A stretch of 64,000 bases of DNA, taken from contig JALRKY010000080.1 in the NCBI GenBank assembly GCA_023260985.1, forward strand, positions 1-64,000, read 5' to 3'. Source of the DNA: Altererythrobacter sp. (GTDB lineage Bacteria > Pseudomonadota > Alphaproteobacteria > Sphingomonadales > Sphingomonadaceae). The translations under genes and the position numbers were made by a program. Under the pieces are notes generated by a model, which saw nothing but the letters and a program-made list of their open reading frames with translations, ran no database searches and was not told the DNA's origin. This document shows, piece after piece, positions 40,281-50,530 of this stretch; position 1 is the stretch's first letter, and every line of letters begins with the position of its first letter.

Positions 40281-41033
40281 CTAGGGGTGGAAGTCGCGCG
40301 ATTCGACGGAGATGGCGCCTGAGGAATCGATCCGCAGCACATTGTACGAAGGCGGGGCATTGTGCCGCAGCCGGGTCGAGAGCGTGCCCGCACCGATCAT
40401 TCGCATCGCCTGGTTGTCGCGCGAGCGCACCTGATCGAACGGGAAATGGACATGGCCCGAAAGGACCGCGCTGGCCCCTGCCGCCGCCAGCTTTGCGAAG
40501 GCCATGTCGCCGCGGATCGTCGGGTTCTTGCGCCCATCCGCTTCAGCCAGCAACGGGTGGTGGCACGCGACCAGCTTCGGCCGAGGATCTGGGCGCAGGG
40601 CCTCAAGCCGCGCCAATGCCGCATCGAGATTGCGGCGTGTCACTACCCCGTCGGACCACGGCCAGCGCATCTGCGCGGGCACGTTTGTATCGAAAGGCAC
40701 AATCAGCGCATGGTCGAGCGCGATCTCCGCGCCGACGGCCCGCTCCAACGCACCGAAACGGGCATAGGGTCGACGAAACCGCTCCCACGGGTTGTAATAG
40801 GGCATGTCGTGATTGCCCGGCTGCAGCATCACCGGCACGCCCAGGCTTGCAAACCATTCGGCCGCTTCAGCATATTGCCGATGAGTAGCGCGCTGCGTCA
40901 GGTCGCCAGTGCAAATCAGTGCATCGGGCCCTTCCGCATCCACCGCCGCTTCGAACCATGCCATTGCCGCGCGGTCCTCGACCCCGAAATGGGTATCGCT
41001 GAAATGGAACAGGATCGAAGTATTTTCCGGCAT
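40281..41033 (-). CDS. metallophosphoesterase
   Basis: HFSDTHFG, ICTGDLTQRA, QPGNHDMP, ACHHPL, SGHVH. Confidence 0.92.
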   Translation of the reverse strand: MPENTSILFHFSDTHFGVEDRAAMAWFEAAVDAEGPDALICTGDLTQRATHRQYAEAAEWFASLGVPVMLQPGNHDMPYYNPWERFRRPYARFGALERAVGAEIALDHALIVPFDTNVPAQMRWPWSDGVVTRRNLDAALARLEALRPDPRPKLVACHHPLLAEADGRKNPTIRGDMAFAKLAAAGASAVLSGHVHFPFDQVRSRDNQAMRMIGAGTLSTRLRHNAPPSYNVLRIDSSGAISVESRDFHP

Positions 41034-41076
41034 GGAGCAGGCGCCTAGCACATCTACCCTTTGAAGGAAGTGTCTG

Positions 41077-41361
41077 TCAGATTCGCCCGGTGAGGATTAG
41101 CCACGCCGCCAGTGCGTTGAGCACCGTGTAAATCAGATAGGCCCAGGCCAGCCCGGGCCAACCGTTAGCGGCGAGCATGAGCGCCGCAAGCAGGATCAGG
41201 AATTCGGTGAGCAGCGTCAGCCGACCGCCAAGCATGTGCACGAACCACGGCACATGCCCCGGCAGCGGGTGGCGGCTTTCGAGCACCGCCTTATGCAGCG
41301 CGAAGTTGCCGATGCCCAGCAGGAAGATGATCGCGATCGCCACAATTATATTATTGCGCAA
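41077..41361 (-). CDS. small integral membrane protein
   Basis: 94 aa, hydrophobic helices. Confidence 0.6.
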   Translation of the reverse strand: MRNNIIVAIAIIFLLGIGNFALHKAVLESRHPLPGHVPWFVHMLGGRLTLLTEFLILLAALMLAANGWPGLAWAYLIYTVLNALAAWLILTGRI

Positions 41362-41549
41362 ACGCCGGTCGATGGGAAATGGTTGTTCATCGGGCCTTGT
41401 CGATCATCGGTCCGAACTCTGCATCGCCGGTCGAACCTTAGTGCACCGCTGTCGAGCTAAGGCTGCACCTGCGAGCTGATGACCGTAGTTTTCATCTCGC
41501 GGCAAGGCCCCCCTCCCCCTTCTGGAGGTCGCTGCGAATGGAGGAAATT

Positions 41550-41858
41550 ATGTTGAAGTCCGCACTTGCGGCAGCAAGCCTCGGTGCTCTGCTCGCAACC
41601 GCCCCCGCGGTTGCCGGCGAACAGGATGGCCGGTCGATTCACGTGACCTACGGCGATCTAAACCTCGCTGCTGCCGCCGGGCAAGACCGGCTCGAAGGGC
41701 GCATCGTCCGGGCTGCGCGCAAGGTTTGCGGCGTGGGATCACCCACAACCCGCCCGCGCCAAATCGGCACGGCACAGCGCAACTGCATGGCCGCCGCCAT
41801 GAAAAGCGCGCACAGTCAGATGGCCGACGCGATCGACGAACAAAAGCTGGGCGCCTGA
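41550..41858 (+). CDS. UrcA family protein
   Basis: Signal peptide; IHVTYGDLNLAAAAGQDRLEGRIVRAARKVCG. Confidence 0.8.
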   Translation: MLKSALAAASLGALLATAPAVAGEQDGRSIHVTYGDLNLAAAAGQDRLEGRIVRAARKVCGVGSPTTRPRQIGTAQRNCMAAAMKSAHSQMADAIDEQKLGA

Positions 41859-41976
41859 CCCGGCATTACTGACTGCACCCCCTGTGCAGGCTTGCGGCCT
41901 GAGCCCTTTCCAGTCCCGGGGCTCGGGCCGCTTCTTTATCTGCAATCTGTGGGGTCGCCCCGGAAAACGCCGCGAC

Positions 41977-42723
41977 TCAGCGGCCGGCCATCGCCTTGAC
42001 CTTGGGGAGATAGGTGCGGCCGATCCGCAAGGCATCGCCGCATTCGAGCTCCGCCGACCAGACGCCCAGCCCGTCATGCCTGAGGCCTCGGATGTGATCC
42101 TTGCGCAGGATGGTCGAGCGGTGAATGCGGATGAATTGGTCCGGGTCGAGCCGCTGTTCGAGGCCCGCAATCGTTTGCAGCAGCAGATAGCTGCGACCGC
42201 CATCGTTCTGGTCGCCGACGAACAGGCGAACATAGTCGCGTTCCGCATCAATGCGGCACACTTCGCTCACCGCAATCCGCAGCAGCTCGGAACGATGCGG
42301 CACCCATAGTTCCTCGAGCCATTCGCTCTCGCTGCTGCGCGGGTTTCCGCGCCGCGCCACGGCGCGTTCGATCGCGCGTGCCAGGCGGTCTGCGGCCACA
42401 GGTTTTAGGACATAGTCGATAGCGTCGAGATCGAATGCCTCGACCGCAAAATTGTCATGCGCAGTCACGAAGATCACCGCCGGCGGATTGTCCTTGCGGG
42501 CCAGCTCGCGCGCGACACCCAGCCCATCGAGTTCGGGCATGGTCATGTCCAGCAGCACGAGATCGGGCAACAGGGCATCGATCAGGCGCAGCGCCGCCGC
42601 TCCGTCGCTCGCTGTACCTACGACACTGATCGAGCCAAGCTCGGCGCAGATCACCTGGATGCGCTCAACGGCCAGCGGTTCATCGTCGACAATCATCGTT
42701 CTCAATGGAGACTCAGATTGCAT
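41977..42723 (-). CDS. LytTR family response regulator
   Basis: IVDDEPLAVERIQ, LVLLDMTMPELDG, LytTR RIHRSTILRKDHIRGL. Confidence 0.93.
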   Translation of the reverse strand: MQSESPLRTMIVDDEPLAVERIQVICAELGSISVVGTASDGAAALRLIDALLPDLVLLDMTMPELDGLGVARELARKDNPPAVIFVTAHDNFAVEAFDLDAIDYVLKPVAADRLARAIERAVARRGNPRSSESEWLEELWVPHRSELLRIAVSEVCRIDAERDYVRLFVGDQNDGGRSYLLLQTIAGLEQRLDPDQFIRIHRSTILRKDHIRGLRHDGLGVWSAELECGDALRIGRTYLPKVKAMAGR

Positions 42724-42727
42724 AGCT

Positions 42728-43963
42728 TCAGCCGTTGCGGGTCAAGGGTAGGCGAATTTCGGTGCGATATCCACCCGGCACCGCCCTCGATTCAAGCGTG
42801 ACGTCGGGCCCGAAACGCGCTTCGATCCGGTCACGCACATTGGCAAGACCGATGCCGAAGCCCTTGCGCGCCGACTCGGGCACGCCCGGGCCATCATCGC
42901 TGACGGTGATCACCAGCCGGCCGAACTCCTCACGCGCGGAAACGGTGATGGTGACCGGTCGGCTTACCGGCGAAACGGCATATTTGACCGAATTTTCAAC
43001 CAGTGGCTGCAGGATCATGCCGGGTACGCGGGCGTCGGCAAGATCGCGCGGAAGTTCGAAACTGCTGCGCAGCCTCTCTGGAAACCGCACCGCTTCGATC
43101 TCGAGGTAGAGCTTCTGCAAGTCGAACTCGTCTTCGAGCGGCACATCGCTAGTGGGATCGTCGGCCAGACTATGGCGATAGAAACGCGACATGGTCTGGA
43201 TCATCTGCTCGGCGCGCTCCGCCTTGCCGGTCATGACCAGCGAAGAAAGTGAATTGAGCGTGTTGAACAGGAAGTGCGGATTGACCTGGTAGCGCAGTGA
43301 ACGCAGTTCGGCAGCTTTGGCCGCATTGCGGAATTCCTGTTCGCGCCGCTCCGCAACGCGCGCCTTCTCACCCGTCAGTAAGGCGAGGTAGATTGCGCAC
43401 CATGCCAGCATCATGAAGTAGCGGCTGAAGGCGATGTCTGTCAGCGAGCCGAGCGAGTCGAGAAAGCCCATTTCTTCCGGCTGGCCATCGGCCATCGATT
43501 CGCTTTCGGGGAAAAGGTTGCGTTCGGTTTCCGATGTGCCCCCAGATGCAGTGTCATGCGCAGTGGCAGTCGCTGCATTGCCGCCGTCGGTCACTCCGGC
43601 ATCCTTCATTATGCGCTCGTTGATGAGGCGCTCCATCTTCACGTTCATGTCGGCGAAGACGACGGCGTTGATCTGCGCCAGCAGCAATGCAGCGGGCAGC
43701 GACAACACCAATGCGGCAGCGGTCTTCTTCCAAATGGCGCCCGCATCGAACAGGCGAAGCACCGCCCATAGCACCAGGGTGACCGCCATGCCGCCTAGCA
43801 CGACGGCACCGCGTCGGACCATCATTTCGGGCGAATGGCCGATGCCGATGATCTCCCACCGCGCAGACGCGAGCAGGAAATACATCGCCCAAAGCACCAC
43901 CACTGAAATCAGGACGGTACGAAAGGCGACCCTTGGCTGCGGCTTGGCTGAGGCTGTCGTCAT
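42728..43963 (-). CDS. LytS-type sensor histidine kinase
   Basis: YQVNPHFLFNTLNSLSSLV, MILQPLVENSVKYA, GFGIGLANVRDRIEARFG. Confidence 0.92.
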   Translation of the reverse strand: MTTASAKPQPRVAFRTVLISVVVLWAMYFLLASARWEIIGIGHSPEMMVRRGAVVLGGMAVTLVLWAVLRLFDAGAIWKKTAAALVLSLPAALLLAQINAVVFADMNVKMERLINERIMKDAGVTDGGNAATATAHDTASGGTSETERNLFPESESMADGQPEEMGFLDSLGSLTDIAFSRYFMMLAWCAIYLALLTGEKARVAERREQEFRNAAKAAELRSLRYQVNPHFLFNTLNSLSSLVMTGKAERAEQMIQTMSRFYRHSLADDPTSDVPLEDEFDLQKLYLEIEAVRFPERLRSSFELPRDLADARVPGMILQPLVENSVKYAVSPVSRPVTITVSAREEFGRLVITVSDDGPGVPESARKGFGIGLANVRDRIEARFGPDVTLESRAVPGGYRTEIRLPLTRNG

Positions 43964-44063
43964 TACCAATGCCCCTTAACCCCGGAGGTCGCCCAAGGCC
44001 AATCCGTCGTCGGCTACGGAATGGTGTTCATCGAAAGTTCATCGAGTGACCAACGACGCGAAA

Positions 44064-45590
44064 TCACCCTCGCGCGAGCAGATTTTCCTTTGCAATCCGC
44101 TCTTTCCATTGCGCTGGAGCCAGTGTGTGGACATTGGTGCCCTGGCTGTCGACCGCAACGGTAACGGGCATATCCTTCACCGTGAACTCGTAGATCGCCT
44201 CCATCCCGAGATCCTCGAAAGCGACGACCTTGGCCTCCTTGATCGCGCGTGCGACGAGGTAGGCCGCGCCGCCCACCGCCATCAAATAGGCGACCTTGAA
44301 GCGGCTGATCACTTCGACCGCATTGTGCCCACGCTCGGCCTTGCCGATCATCGCCAGCAGCCCGAGATCGAGCATCATCTCGGTGAACTTGTCCATACGG
44401 GTGGCGGTGGTCGGGCCGGCCGGGCCCACTACTTCGCCCATCACCGGATCGACCGGGCCGACGTAATAGATCGCACGCCCCTTGAACTCGACCGGCAGTT
44501 CCTCGCCCTTGTCGAGCATGTCCTGGATGCGCTTGTGCGCCGCATCGCGCCCGGTCAGCATCGCGCCGCTGAGCAGCAGTCGGTCGCCCGCTTGCCAGCT
44601 GGCGACTTCCTCGGGCGTGAGATGGTCGAGATCGACCCGCTTGGCCTCCTTGTCCGGCTGCCAGTGAACATCGGGCCACTGGTTGAGATCGGGCTGATCG
44701 AGATAGGCGGGGCCCGAACCGTCCATCACCACATGCGCGTGGCGGGTGGCGGCGCAATTGGGGATCATCGCCACCGGTTTGCCCGCGGCGTGGCACGGCC
44801 AGTCGAGAATCTTGACGTCAAGCACGGTCGACAGCCCGCCGAGACCCTGTGCACCCACGCCCATCGCATTGACCGCATCGAAAATGTCGATCCGCAGCTG
44901 CTCGATATCGTTCTGCGCGCCGCGCGCTTTCAGCTGGGCCATGTCGATCGGCTCCATCAGCGATTCCTTGGCGAGCTTCATGCAATGCTCGGCCGTGCCG
45001 CCAATGCCGACGCCAAGCATGCCCGGAGGGCACCAACCCGCGCCCATCGAAGGGATCTGCTCGACCGCCCAGTCGACGATGTTGTCGCTGGGGTTCATCA
45101 TCTTGAATTTCGACTTGTTTTCGCTGCCGCCGCCCTTGGCCGCAACGTCGATCGAAATCGTGTTGCCGGGCACCATTTCGACCGACAGCACACAGGGCGT
45201 GTTGTCGCGCGTGTTCCGGCGAGTGAAAGCCGGATCTGCCAGGATCGAAGCACGCAGCTTGTTCTCGGGGTGGTTATAGGCGCGGCGCACCCCTTCATCG
45301 ACTACATCCTGCAGCGAACGCGCCGATTCGAGCCGGCATTGCTGGCCCCATTTGATGAAGACGTTGACGATGCCGGTGTCCTGGCAGATCGGCCGGTGCC
45401 CTTCGGCGCACATCCGGCTGTTGGTCAGGATCTGGGCGATCGCATCCTTCGCGGCCGGGCCTTGCTCGGCCTTATAGGCCTCGCCCAGCGCGGTGATATA
45501 GTCCACCGGGTGATAATAGGAGATAAATTGCAGCGCATCCGCCACGGTCTCGATCAGATCGTCTTCGCGGATTGTGATCATGTCGCTCAT
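44064..45590 (-). CDS. fumarate hydratase class I (4Fe-4S)
   Basis: RPICQDTGIVNVFIKWG, AKGGGSENKSKFKMMNPSD, GMLGVGIGGTAEHCM. Confidence 0.95.
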   Translation of the reverse strand: MSDMITIREDDLIETVADALQFISYYHPVDYITALGEAYKAEQGPAAKDAIAQILTNSRMCAEGHRPICQDTGIVNVFIKWGQQCRLESARSLQDVVDEGVRRAYNHPENKLRASILADPAFTRRNTRDNTPCVLSVEMVPGNTISIDVAAKGGGSENKSKFKMMNPSDNIVDWAVEQIPSMGAGWCPPGMLGVGIGGTAEHCMKLAKESLMEPIDMAQLKARGAQNDIEQLRIDIFDAVNAMGVGAQGLGGLSTVLDVKILDWPCHAAGKPVAMIPNCAATRHAHVVMDGSGPAYLDQPDLNQWPDVHWQPDKEAKRVDLDHLTPEEVASWQAGDRLLLSGAMLTGRDAAHKRIQDMLDKGEELPVEFKGRAIYYVGPVDPVMGEVVGPAGPTTATRMDKFTEMMLDLGLLAMIGKAERGHNAVEVISRFKVAYLMAVGGAAYLVARAIKEAKVVAFEDLGMEAIYEFTVKDMPVTVAVDSQGTNVHTLAPAQWKERIAKENLLARG

Positions 45591-45732
45591 CGAAGCTGTG
45601 CTCCTGTCGGTCGATTCAACCGCCCCATAGACGCGTGCTGCTCCTAGCGTCAAAGCGCTTGGCTGCAAGCACCGCAATCGCTAGAGCAGTTTGACGTAGT
45701 GTATTGTTTATGTAATACAGCCGACGGAAATC

Positions 45733-46320
45733 ATGACCGAGACCAATATGCCCGCAGCCCGCAAGGCTATGATTGACAGCCAGCTCCGCACCAGCGGCGT
45801 GAACGAGCCTTTCGTTCTCGCGCGCATGGGCGCGGTCGCGCGCGAGGATTTCGTGCCGGAAGGCGCGCGGGCGATCGCCTATGTCGATCGCGCCGTGCCG
45901 CTTGGAAATGGCAAGCATCTCGCCGCCCCGCTGGTGCACGGCAGGATGCTTGCCGAAGCGCGCCCCGCCGCGAGCGACAGCGCGCTCGTAGTCGAAAGCG
46001 GATCGGGATATCTTGCCGAACTTCTACGGCCGCTGGTCGACTCGCTCGCCACGATCTCGTCGGACGAGATCGCCAAGGGCAAGCGCGGCCGCAAGAGCTA
46101 TTCGCTGGTGCTGGTGGATGGCGCGATCGAGCAGCTTCCCGAATCGCTCGCCAAGCAGCTCGAAGAAAACGGCCGCATCGTCACTGGCATCGTGCAGCGG
46201 GGGGTAACTCGCCTCGCCGTAGGCCGCAAGGTTGCGAGCAGCGTCACTCTGCAGCCGGTTGCCGATATCGGCATCCCCGTGCTGCATGCGTTCAATCGCC
46301 CCAAGGAATGGAGTTTCTAA
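45733..46320 (+). CDS. protein-L-isoaspartate O-methyltransferase-like protein (shortened)
   Basis: ARKAMIDSQLRTSGVNEPFVLARMGAVAREDFVPE; VESGSGYLAELL. Confidence 0.8.
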   Translation: MTETNMPAARKAMIDSQLRTSGVNEPFVLARMGAVAREDFVPEGARAIAYVDRAVPLGNGKHLAAPLVHGRMLAEARPAASDSALVVESGSGYLAELLRPLVDSLATISSDEIAKGKRGRKSYSLVLVDGAIEQLPESLAKQLEENGRIVTGIVQRGVTRLAVGRKVASSVTLQPVADIGIPVLHAFNRPKEWSF

Positions 46321-47807
46321 CCTTGCCTAAACGGAGCCCTCCGCTGCGGCGCATTGCCGCTGTTCTCCTGCTGGGCTCCGCGTTGGCCCCTGCGACCGCA
46401 CAGGCCGACAGCCTGCGCGAAGCGCTCGCCAGTACATATGAAACCAACCCCACCCTGCAGGCGGCTCGCGCACAACAACGCGCCGCCGACGAGGAAGTGC
46501 CGATCCAGCGCGCGCAGGGGCTGCCCAATGCAAGCGCGACCGGAAATCATGTCGAATTTCTGCGGACCTCGCCCAACAGCTTCACCGCGCCAGAGCGGCG
46601 CCTGCAGATCGGCCCCGATCTCAATGTGCCGGTCTATTCGGGCGGCGCGGTTCGCAACGGGATCAAGGCGGCAAAGGAACGGGTAGCGGCGGGACAAGCG
46701 GATCTGCGCGGCATCGAAAGTGCGATCTTCAGCCAGGTCGTTGCCGCCTATATGGATGTGCTGCGCAGCGAAGCACTGGTGGCGCTTTCGGCCAACCAGG
46801 TCGGAGTCCTAACCGTCAATCTGCAAGCGACCAGCGACCGGTTCGAAATCGGCGAACTGACTAGCACCGACGTGGCGCAGTCGCAGTCGCGCCTCGCGCT
46901 GGCGCAGGGCGACCTGCGCAATGCGCAAGCCAATTTGATCTCCTTCCGCGAGAACTACATCCAGCTGGTTGGCCGCGCGCCGAGCAATTTGGAACCGCCG
47001 CCGCCGCTGCCGGGCCTTCCCGAAACCGTGGGCGAAGCGGTGGTTGCCGCACTCGACAACAACCCCGACCTGATCGCCGCGAAGGAGCGCGCCAGCGCCG
47101 CAGGCTTCGATTCCGAAGTGGCCGGCGGAGGGCGCCTGCCGAGGGTGGGCCTGTTCGCCGGGCTCGACTACACCGATTATTTCGGTACGCTGGGCGGCCC
47201 AATCTCCTCCAACTTCAGGCAAAGCGAGACCACCGCCAATGCGGGGGTCCAAGTCACAATCCCGATCTTCCAGGGCGGCCTTCCGGCAGCGCGCCAACGC
47301 CAAGCCTATGCCCGCGAAAGCGCCGCGCTAGAGAACGTCATCGCGACCGAGCGCGACGTGATTGCGCAGGTCCGCGCAGCCCATTCGAGCTGGCAGGCCT
47401 CCAATGCGGTTATCTTCAGTTCGGAGGCGGCGGTTTCCGCTGCCGAGCTGAGCCTCGAAGGTGTGCGCGCGGAAAATTCAATCGGCAACCGCACGATCCT
47501 GGACGTGCTCAACGCGGAGCAGGAGCTGCTTTCCGCTCGCGCCCAGCTGGTGACCGCGCGGCGCAACGCCTATGTCGCGGGCTTCAGCGTGCTGGCGGCA
47601 ATGGGGCGGGCCGAAGCGCGTGACCTCAACCTCGACACCGGCGTACTATATGATCCCGAAGTCAACGCTCGCCGGGTGCGTGGCCAGCTGTTCGACTGGC
47701 AGCGCGATGAAGAACCTGCTGCAACATCAACGAGAACCGTTGACATCCCCGCGCCTGACGCGATGATTGGCCCGCCCGGTGAATCGGGAGACGCCACCAC
47801 CGATTGA
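46308..47807 (+). CDS. TolC family outer membrane efflux protein
   Basis: SLREALASTYETNPTLQAARAQQRAADE; repeated TolC-type domains; start ATG 46308 or TTG 46323. Confidence 0.93.
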   Translation: MEFLTLPKRSPPLRRIAAVLLLGSALAPATAQADSLREALASTYETNPTLQAARAQQRAADEEVPIQRAQGLPNASATGNHVEFLRTSPNSFTAPERRLQIGPDLNVPVYSGGAVRNGIKAAKERVAAGQADLRGIESAIFSQVVAAYMDVLRSEALVALSANQVGVLTVNLQATSDRFEIGELTSTDVAQSQSRLALAQGDLRNAQANLISFRENYIQLVGRAPSNLEPPPPLPGLPETVGEAVVAALDNNPDLIAAKERASAAGFDSEVAGGGRLPRVGLFAGLDYTDYFGTLGGPISSNFRQSETTANAGVQVTIPIFQGGLPAARQRQAYARESAALENVIATERDVIAQVRAAHSSWQASNAVIFSSEAAVSAAELSLEGVRAENSIGNRTILDVLNAEQELLSARAQLVTARRNAYVAGFSVLAAMGRAEARDLNLDTGVLYDPEVNARRVRGQLFDWQRDEEPAATSTRTVDIPAPDAMIGPPGESGDATTD

Positions 47808-47859
47808 CGTCACCTGCCCGCCGGGCGCAGCTTAGTCGAACAACAGGGGATCGCGCGCA

Positions 47860-48351
47860 ATGGCGCAGCATGGTGAAGCTTCGGTCGAAGAGATTCTCGA
47901 ATCGATCAAGAAGGTGATTGCGCGCGACAATCTCGACACCGCGCAGGCCCCTGCCCCTCGAACGCTCGCGCGCGAGGTCGACGAAGACGACGATTCCGAC
48001 ATACTCGAACTCACCAGCATGGAGTTCGCACAGGACCCGCTGCGCCAACCCGATGCCGGCATCGAATATGACGCGTACGACTCTGAATCTGACGAGGCCG
48101 ATGAGGCTGACACACCGCTGACCACCGATTCGGTGCGCCAGTCGATGCGCGAGAATTTCGAAGCACTGGCAATGCTCGCCGAGCCGGGCGCCCGGCCACA
48201 GATCGTATGCTCGGGCGAGACTTCGCTCGAAGGGCTGGTGCGCGAAATGCTGCGCCCGATGCTGGCCGAATGGCTCGACAAGAACCTGCCGGGCATGGTC
48301 GAAAAGATGGTCCAGGCTGAAATCGCGCGGATCGCGGGCAAACGCCGCTAG
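47860..48351 (+). CDS. DUF2497 / PopZ-like protein
   Basis: SVEEILESIKKVIARDN N-terminus, acidic middle, C-terminal LVREMLRPMLAEWLDKNLPGMVEKMVQAEIARIAGKRR. Confidence 0.85.
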   Translation: MAQHGEASVEEILESIKKVIARDNLDTAQAPAPRTLAREVDEDDDSDILELTSMEFAQDPLRQPDAGIEYDAYDSESDEADEADTPLTTDSVRQSMRENFEALAMLAEPGARPQIVCSGETSLEGLVREMLRPMLAEWLDKNLPGMVEKMVQAEIARIAGKRR

Positions 48352-48385
48352 CGCCAAGCCGGTCGAGCAGTTAAGCCTGCTCGCC

Positions 48386-50530
48386 ATGACCAGGTCACAC
48401 GCGCTACTCTTCGCCGCCGCGCTGCTCGCGGCCCCCGCCACTGCACATGACCACGGCCCCGCCGCTCCGCCGATGCAAGCGCAGGACCTTGTCACAATGC
48501 CCCGGCTCGGCGCGGCCGTCACTTCGCCCGACGGGCGGCTGGCGATCTATCGAGTTACGGAGGCTGACGCCAAAACCTATGCACGCAGCGGCGAATGGTA
48601 TCTGATCGACCTCGCCGATCCCGAAGCGGGTTCAGTCAAGCTCTACCTTGGCGACGGCGCTTCAGACTTGGCGTTCGGTCCAAACGGAGCACTCTATTTC
48701 CTGTCGGATCGCGCAGACACAGGGGATGCGTCGTCCGGCGGCGGCTACGCCCGACTCTGGCGCGTCGAATTGCACGCGGGTGGCGTTACGGGCGCTCCCA
48801 CAATCGTCGCCGATTTCGTAGGCACCGCGATCGACGGATTCAAGCTTTCGCCCGATGGCAAAAGGCTGGCGGTGTGGGCGCCGATCGCGCGCGACTGCCC
48901 AGGCTTCGGGTGCGAAAGCGACGGCAAGGCGCATTTACCCGGGCCGGGCAGCGGGCGTCTTTACGACGCGGCCGACGGCTTCGTCCGGCATTGGGACCGC
49001 TGGACCACGCCCGGCATATTCAATCGCGTGTTCGTGTTCGACCTGACGGACGGGAAAGTGGCGGGCGGAGGTGTGCCGCTCGACGGGCGCGACCCGGCAA
49101 CCGACCTCACCGGCAACACGCCCACCATGCCCTTCGGCGGGGCCGAGGATGTCGCGTGGGCGCCCGACGGCACAGGCGTCTATTTCGTGGCGCGCGTCGC
49201 CGATGCAGCAGAGCCGCGCTCGACCGATCTCGACATCTACTGGTCCGATCTTTCGGGCTCGACCCCGGTCGAACTGACCGAAGCCAATCTTGCATATGAT
49301 TCAGCCCCTGCCCCGTCCCCCGACGGGCGTTGGCTGGCCTATCTCGCAATGGAACGGCCTACTTATGAGGCGGACCGGCTAGTGATCCAGCTACGCGATG
49401 TGCGGACTGGAAAGACCCGCGCACTAACACAGGATTTCGACCGCAGTTTCGACAGCATCGCATGGACCCCCGATTCGCGCTGGATCGTCGCCACGGCAGG
49501 CGACATGCTCGACACTCCTGCGTTCCGGATCGATCCGCGCACCGGCGCAGTCGAGCGGCTTGACCTGATGGCGGGCAATGAAGCGCATATTGCGGGCGTG
49601 ACTCCGCTTCCGGACGGCCGCTTGCTGTTCACGCGCGATTCGATCGGAGCGCCGCACGAACTCTATCTCTCGAAAGACTGGAAGCAGGCGCGCCTGCTCA
49701 CCGACATCACGATGAGCCGGATGGGGCAACTGGCGACGACCGTCACCAGCCGCTTCAGCTTCACCGGGGCGAATGACGACACGGTTTGGGGCCAGATCAC
49801 CCGCCTCGAAAAGCAGGAGGGGCCAATCCCGGCCATCCTCTACATCCACGGCGGGCCGCAGGGCTCGTTCAACGATGGCTGGTCGAGCCGCTGGAACCCG
49901 CGCGTGCTCGCAAGCCAGGGCTATGCCGTGATCTCGGTCGATTTCCACGGCAGCACCGGATACGGCCAGGCTTTCACCGATGCGATCAACCGCGACTGGG
50001 GCGGCAAGCCGCTCGAAGACCTGCAACTTGGTCTTGCCGCCGCGCTCGCGCTCGACCCACAGATCGACGGTAGCAATGCCTGCGCAATGGGCGCCAGCTA
50101 TGGCGGCTACATGGTCAACTGGATCGCCGGGAGGTGGCCGGACCGCTTCAAATGCCTGGTCCAGCACGACGGGCTGTTCGAGATGCGCAGCTTCTATTTC
50201 GCGACCGAGGAATCGTGGTTCCCGCGCTGGGACTTCGGTGGGTCTTACTCCGAAGCGAGCGAAACCTACGAGAAGTGGAATCCGGCGAACCATGTCGGCA
50301 AATGGCAAACGCCAATGCTGGTGGTCACTGGTGAGAACGACTTCCGCGTTCCCTATACGCAGGGGATCCAGAGCTTCACCGTGCTGCAGGAACGCGGCAT
50401 TCCCGCGCAACTGCTGGTCTTCCCCGACGAAAACCACTGGGTGCTGGGCGCCAAGAACTCGCTGCAATGGCACAATACCGTGTTCGACTGGCTTGCGCGC
50501 TGGTTGAAGCCCCAAGCCCCCGCCGAATGA
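48386..50530 (+). CDS. S9 family peptidase (prolyl oligopeptidase / acylaminoacyl peptidase)
   Basis: YIHGGPQGSFNDGWSSRWNPRVLASQGYAV, MGASYGGYMVNWI, GENDFRVPY, DENHWV. Confidence 0.93.
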   Translation: MTRSHALLFAAALLAAPATAHDHGPAAPPMQAQDLVTMPRLGAAVTSPDGRLAIYRVTEADAKTYARSGEWYLIDLADPEAGSVKLYLGDGASDLAFGPNGALYFLSDRADTGDASSGGGYARLWRVELHAGGVTGAPTIVADFVGTAIDGFKLSPDGKRLAVWAPIARDCPGFGCESDGKAHLPGPGSGRLYDAADGFVRHWDRWTTPGIFNRVFVFDLTDGKVAGGGVPLDGRDPATDLTGNTPTMPFGGAEDVAWAPDGTGVYFVARVADAAEPRSTDLDIYWSDLSGSTPVELTEANLAYDSAPAPSPDGRWLAYLAMERPTYEADRLVIQLRDVRTGKTRALTQDFDRSFDSIAWTPDSRWIVATAGDMLDTPAFRIDPRTGAVERLDLMAGNEAHIAGVTPLPDGRLLFTRDSIGAPHELYLSKDWKQARLLTDITMSRMGQLATTVTSRFSFTGANDDTVWGQITRLEKQEGPIPAILYIHGGPQGSFNDGWSSRWNPRVLASQGYAVISVDFHGSTGYGQAFTDAINRDWGGKPLEDLQLGLAAALALDPQIDGSNACAMGASYGGYMVNWIAGRWPDRFKCLVQHDGLFEMRSFYFATEESWFPRWDFGGSYSEASETYEKWNPANHVGKWQTPMLVVTGENDFRVPYTQGIQSFTVLQERGIPAQLLVFPDENHWVLGAKNSLQWHNTVFDWLARWLKPQAPAE

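Noticed and set aside
44046-45647. 533-aa plus-strand ORF opposite fumarase
   Set aside because: Antisense shadow ORF; no recognisable domain, fumarase motifs clear on the other strand.
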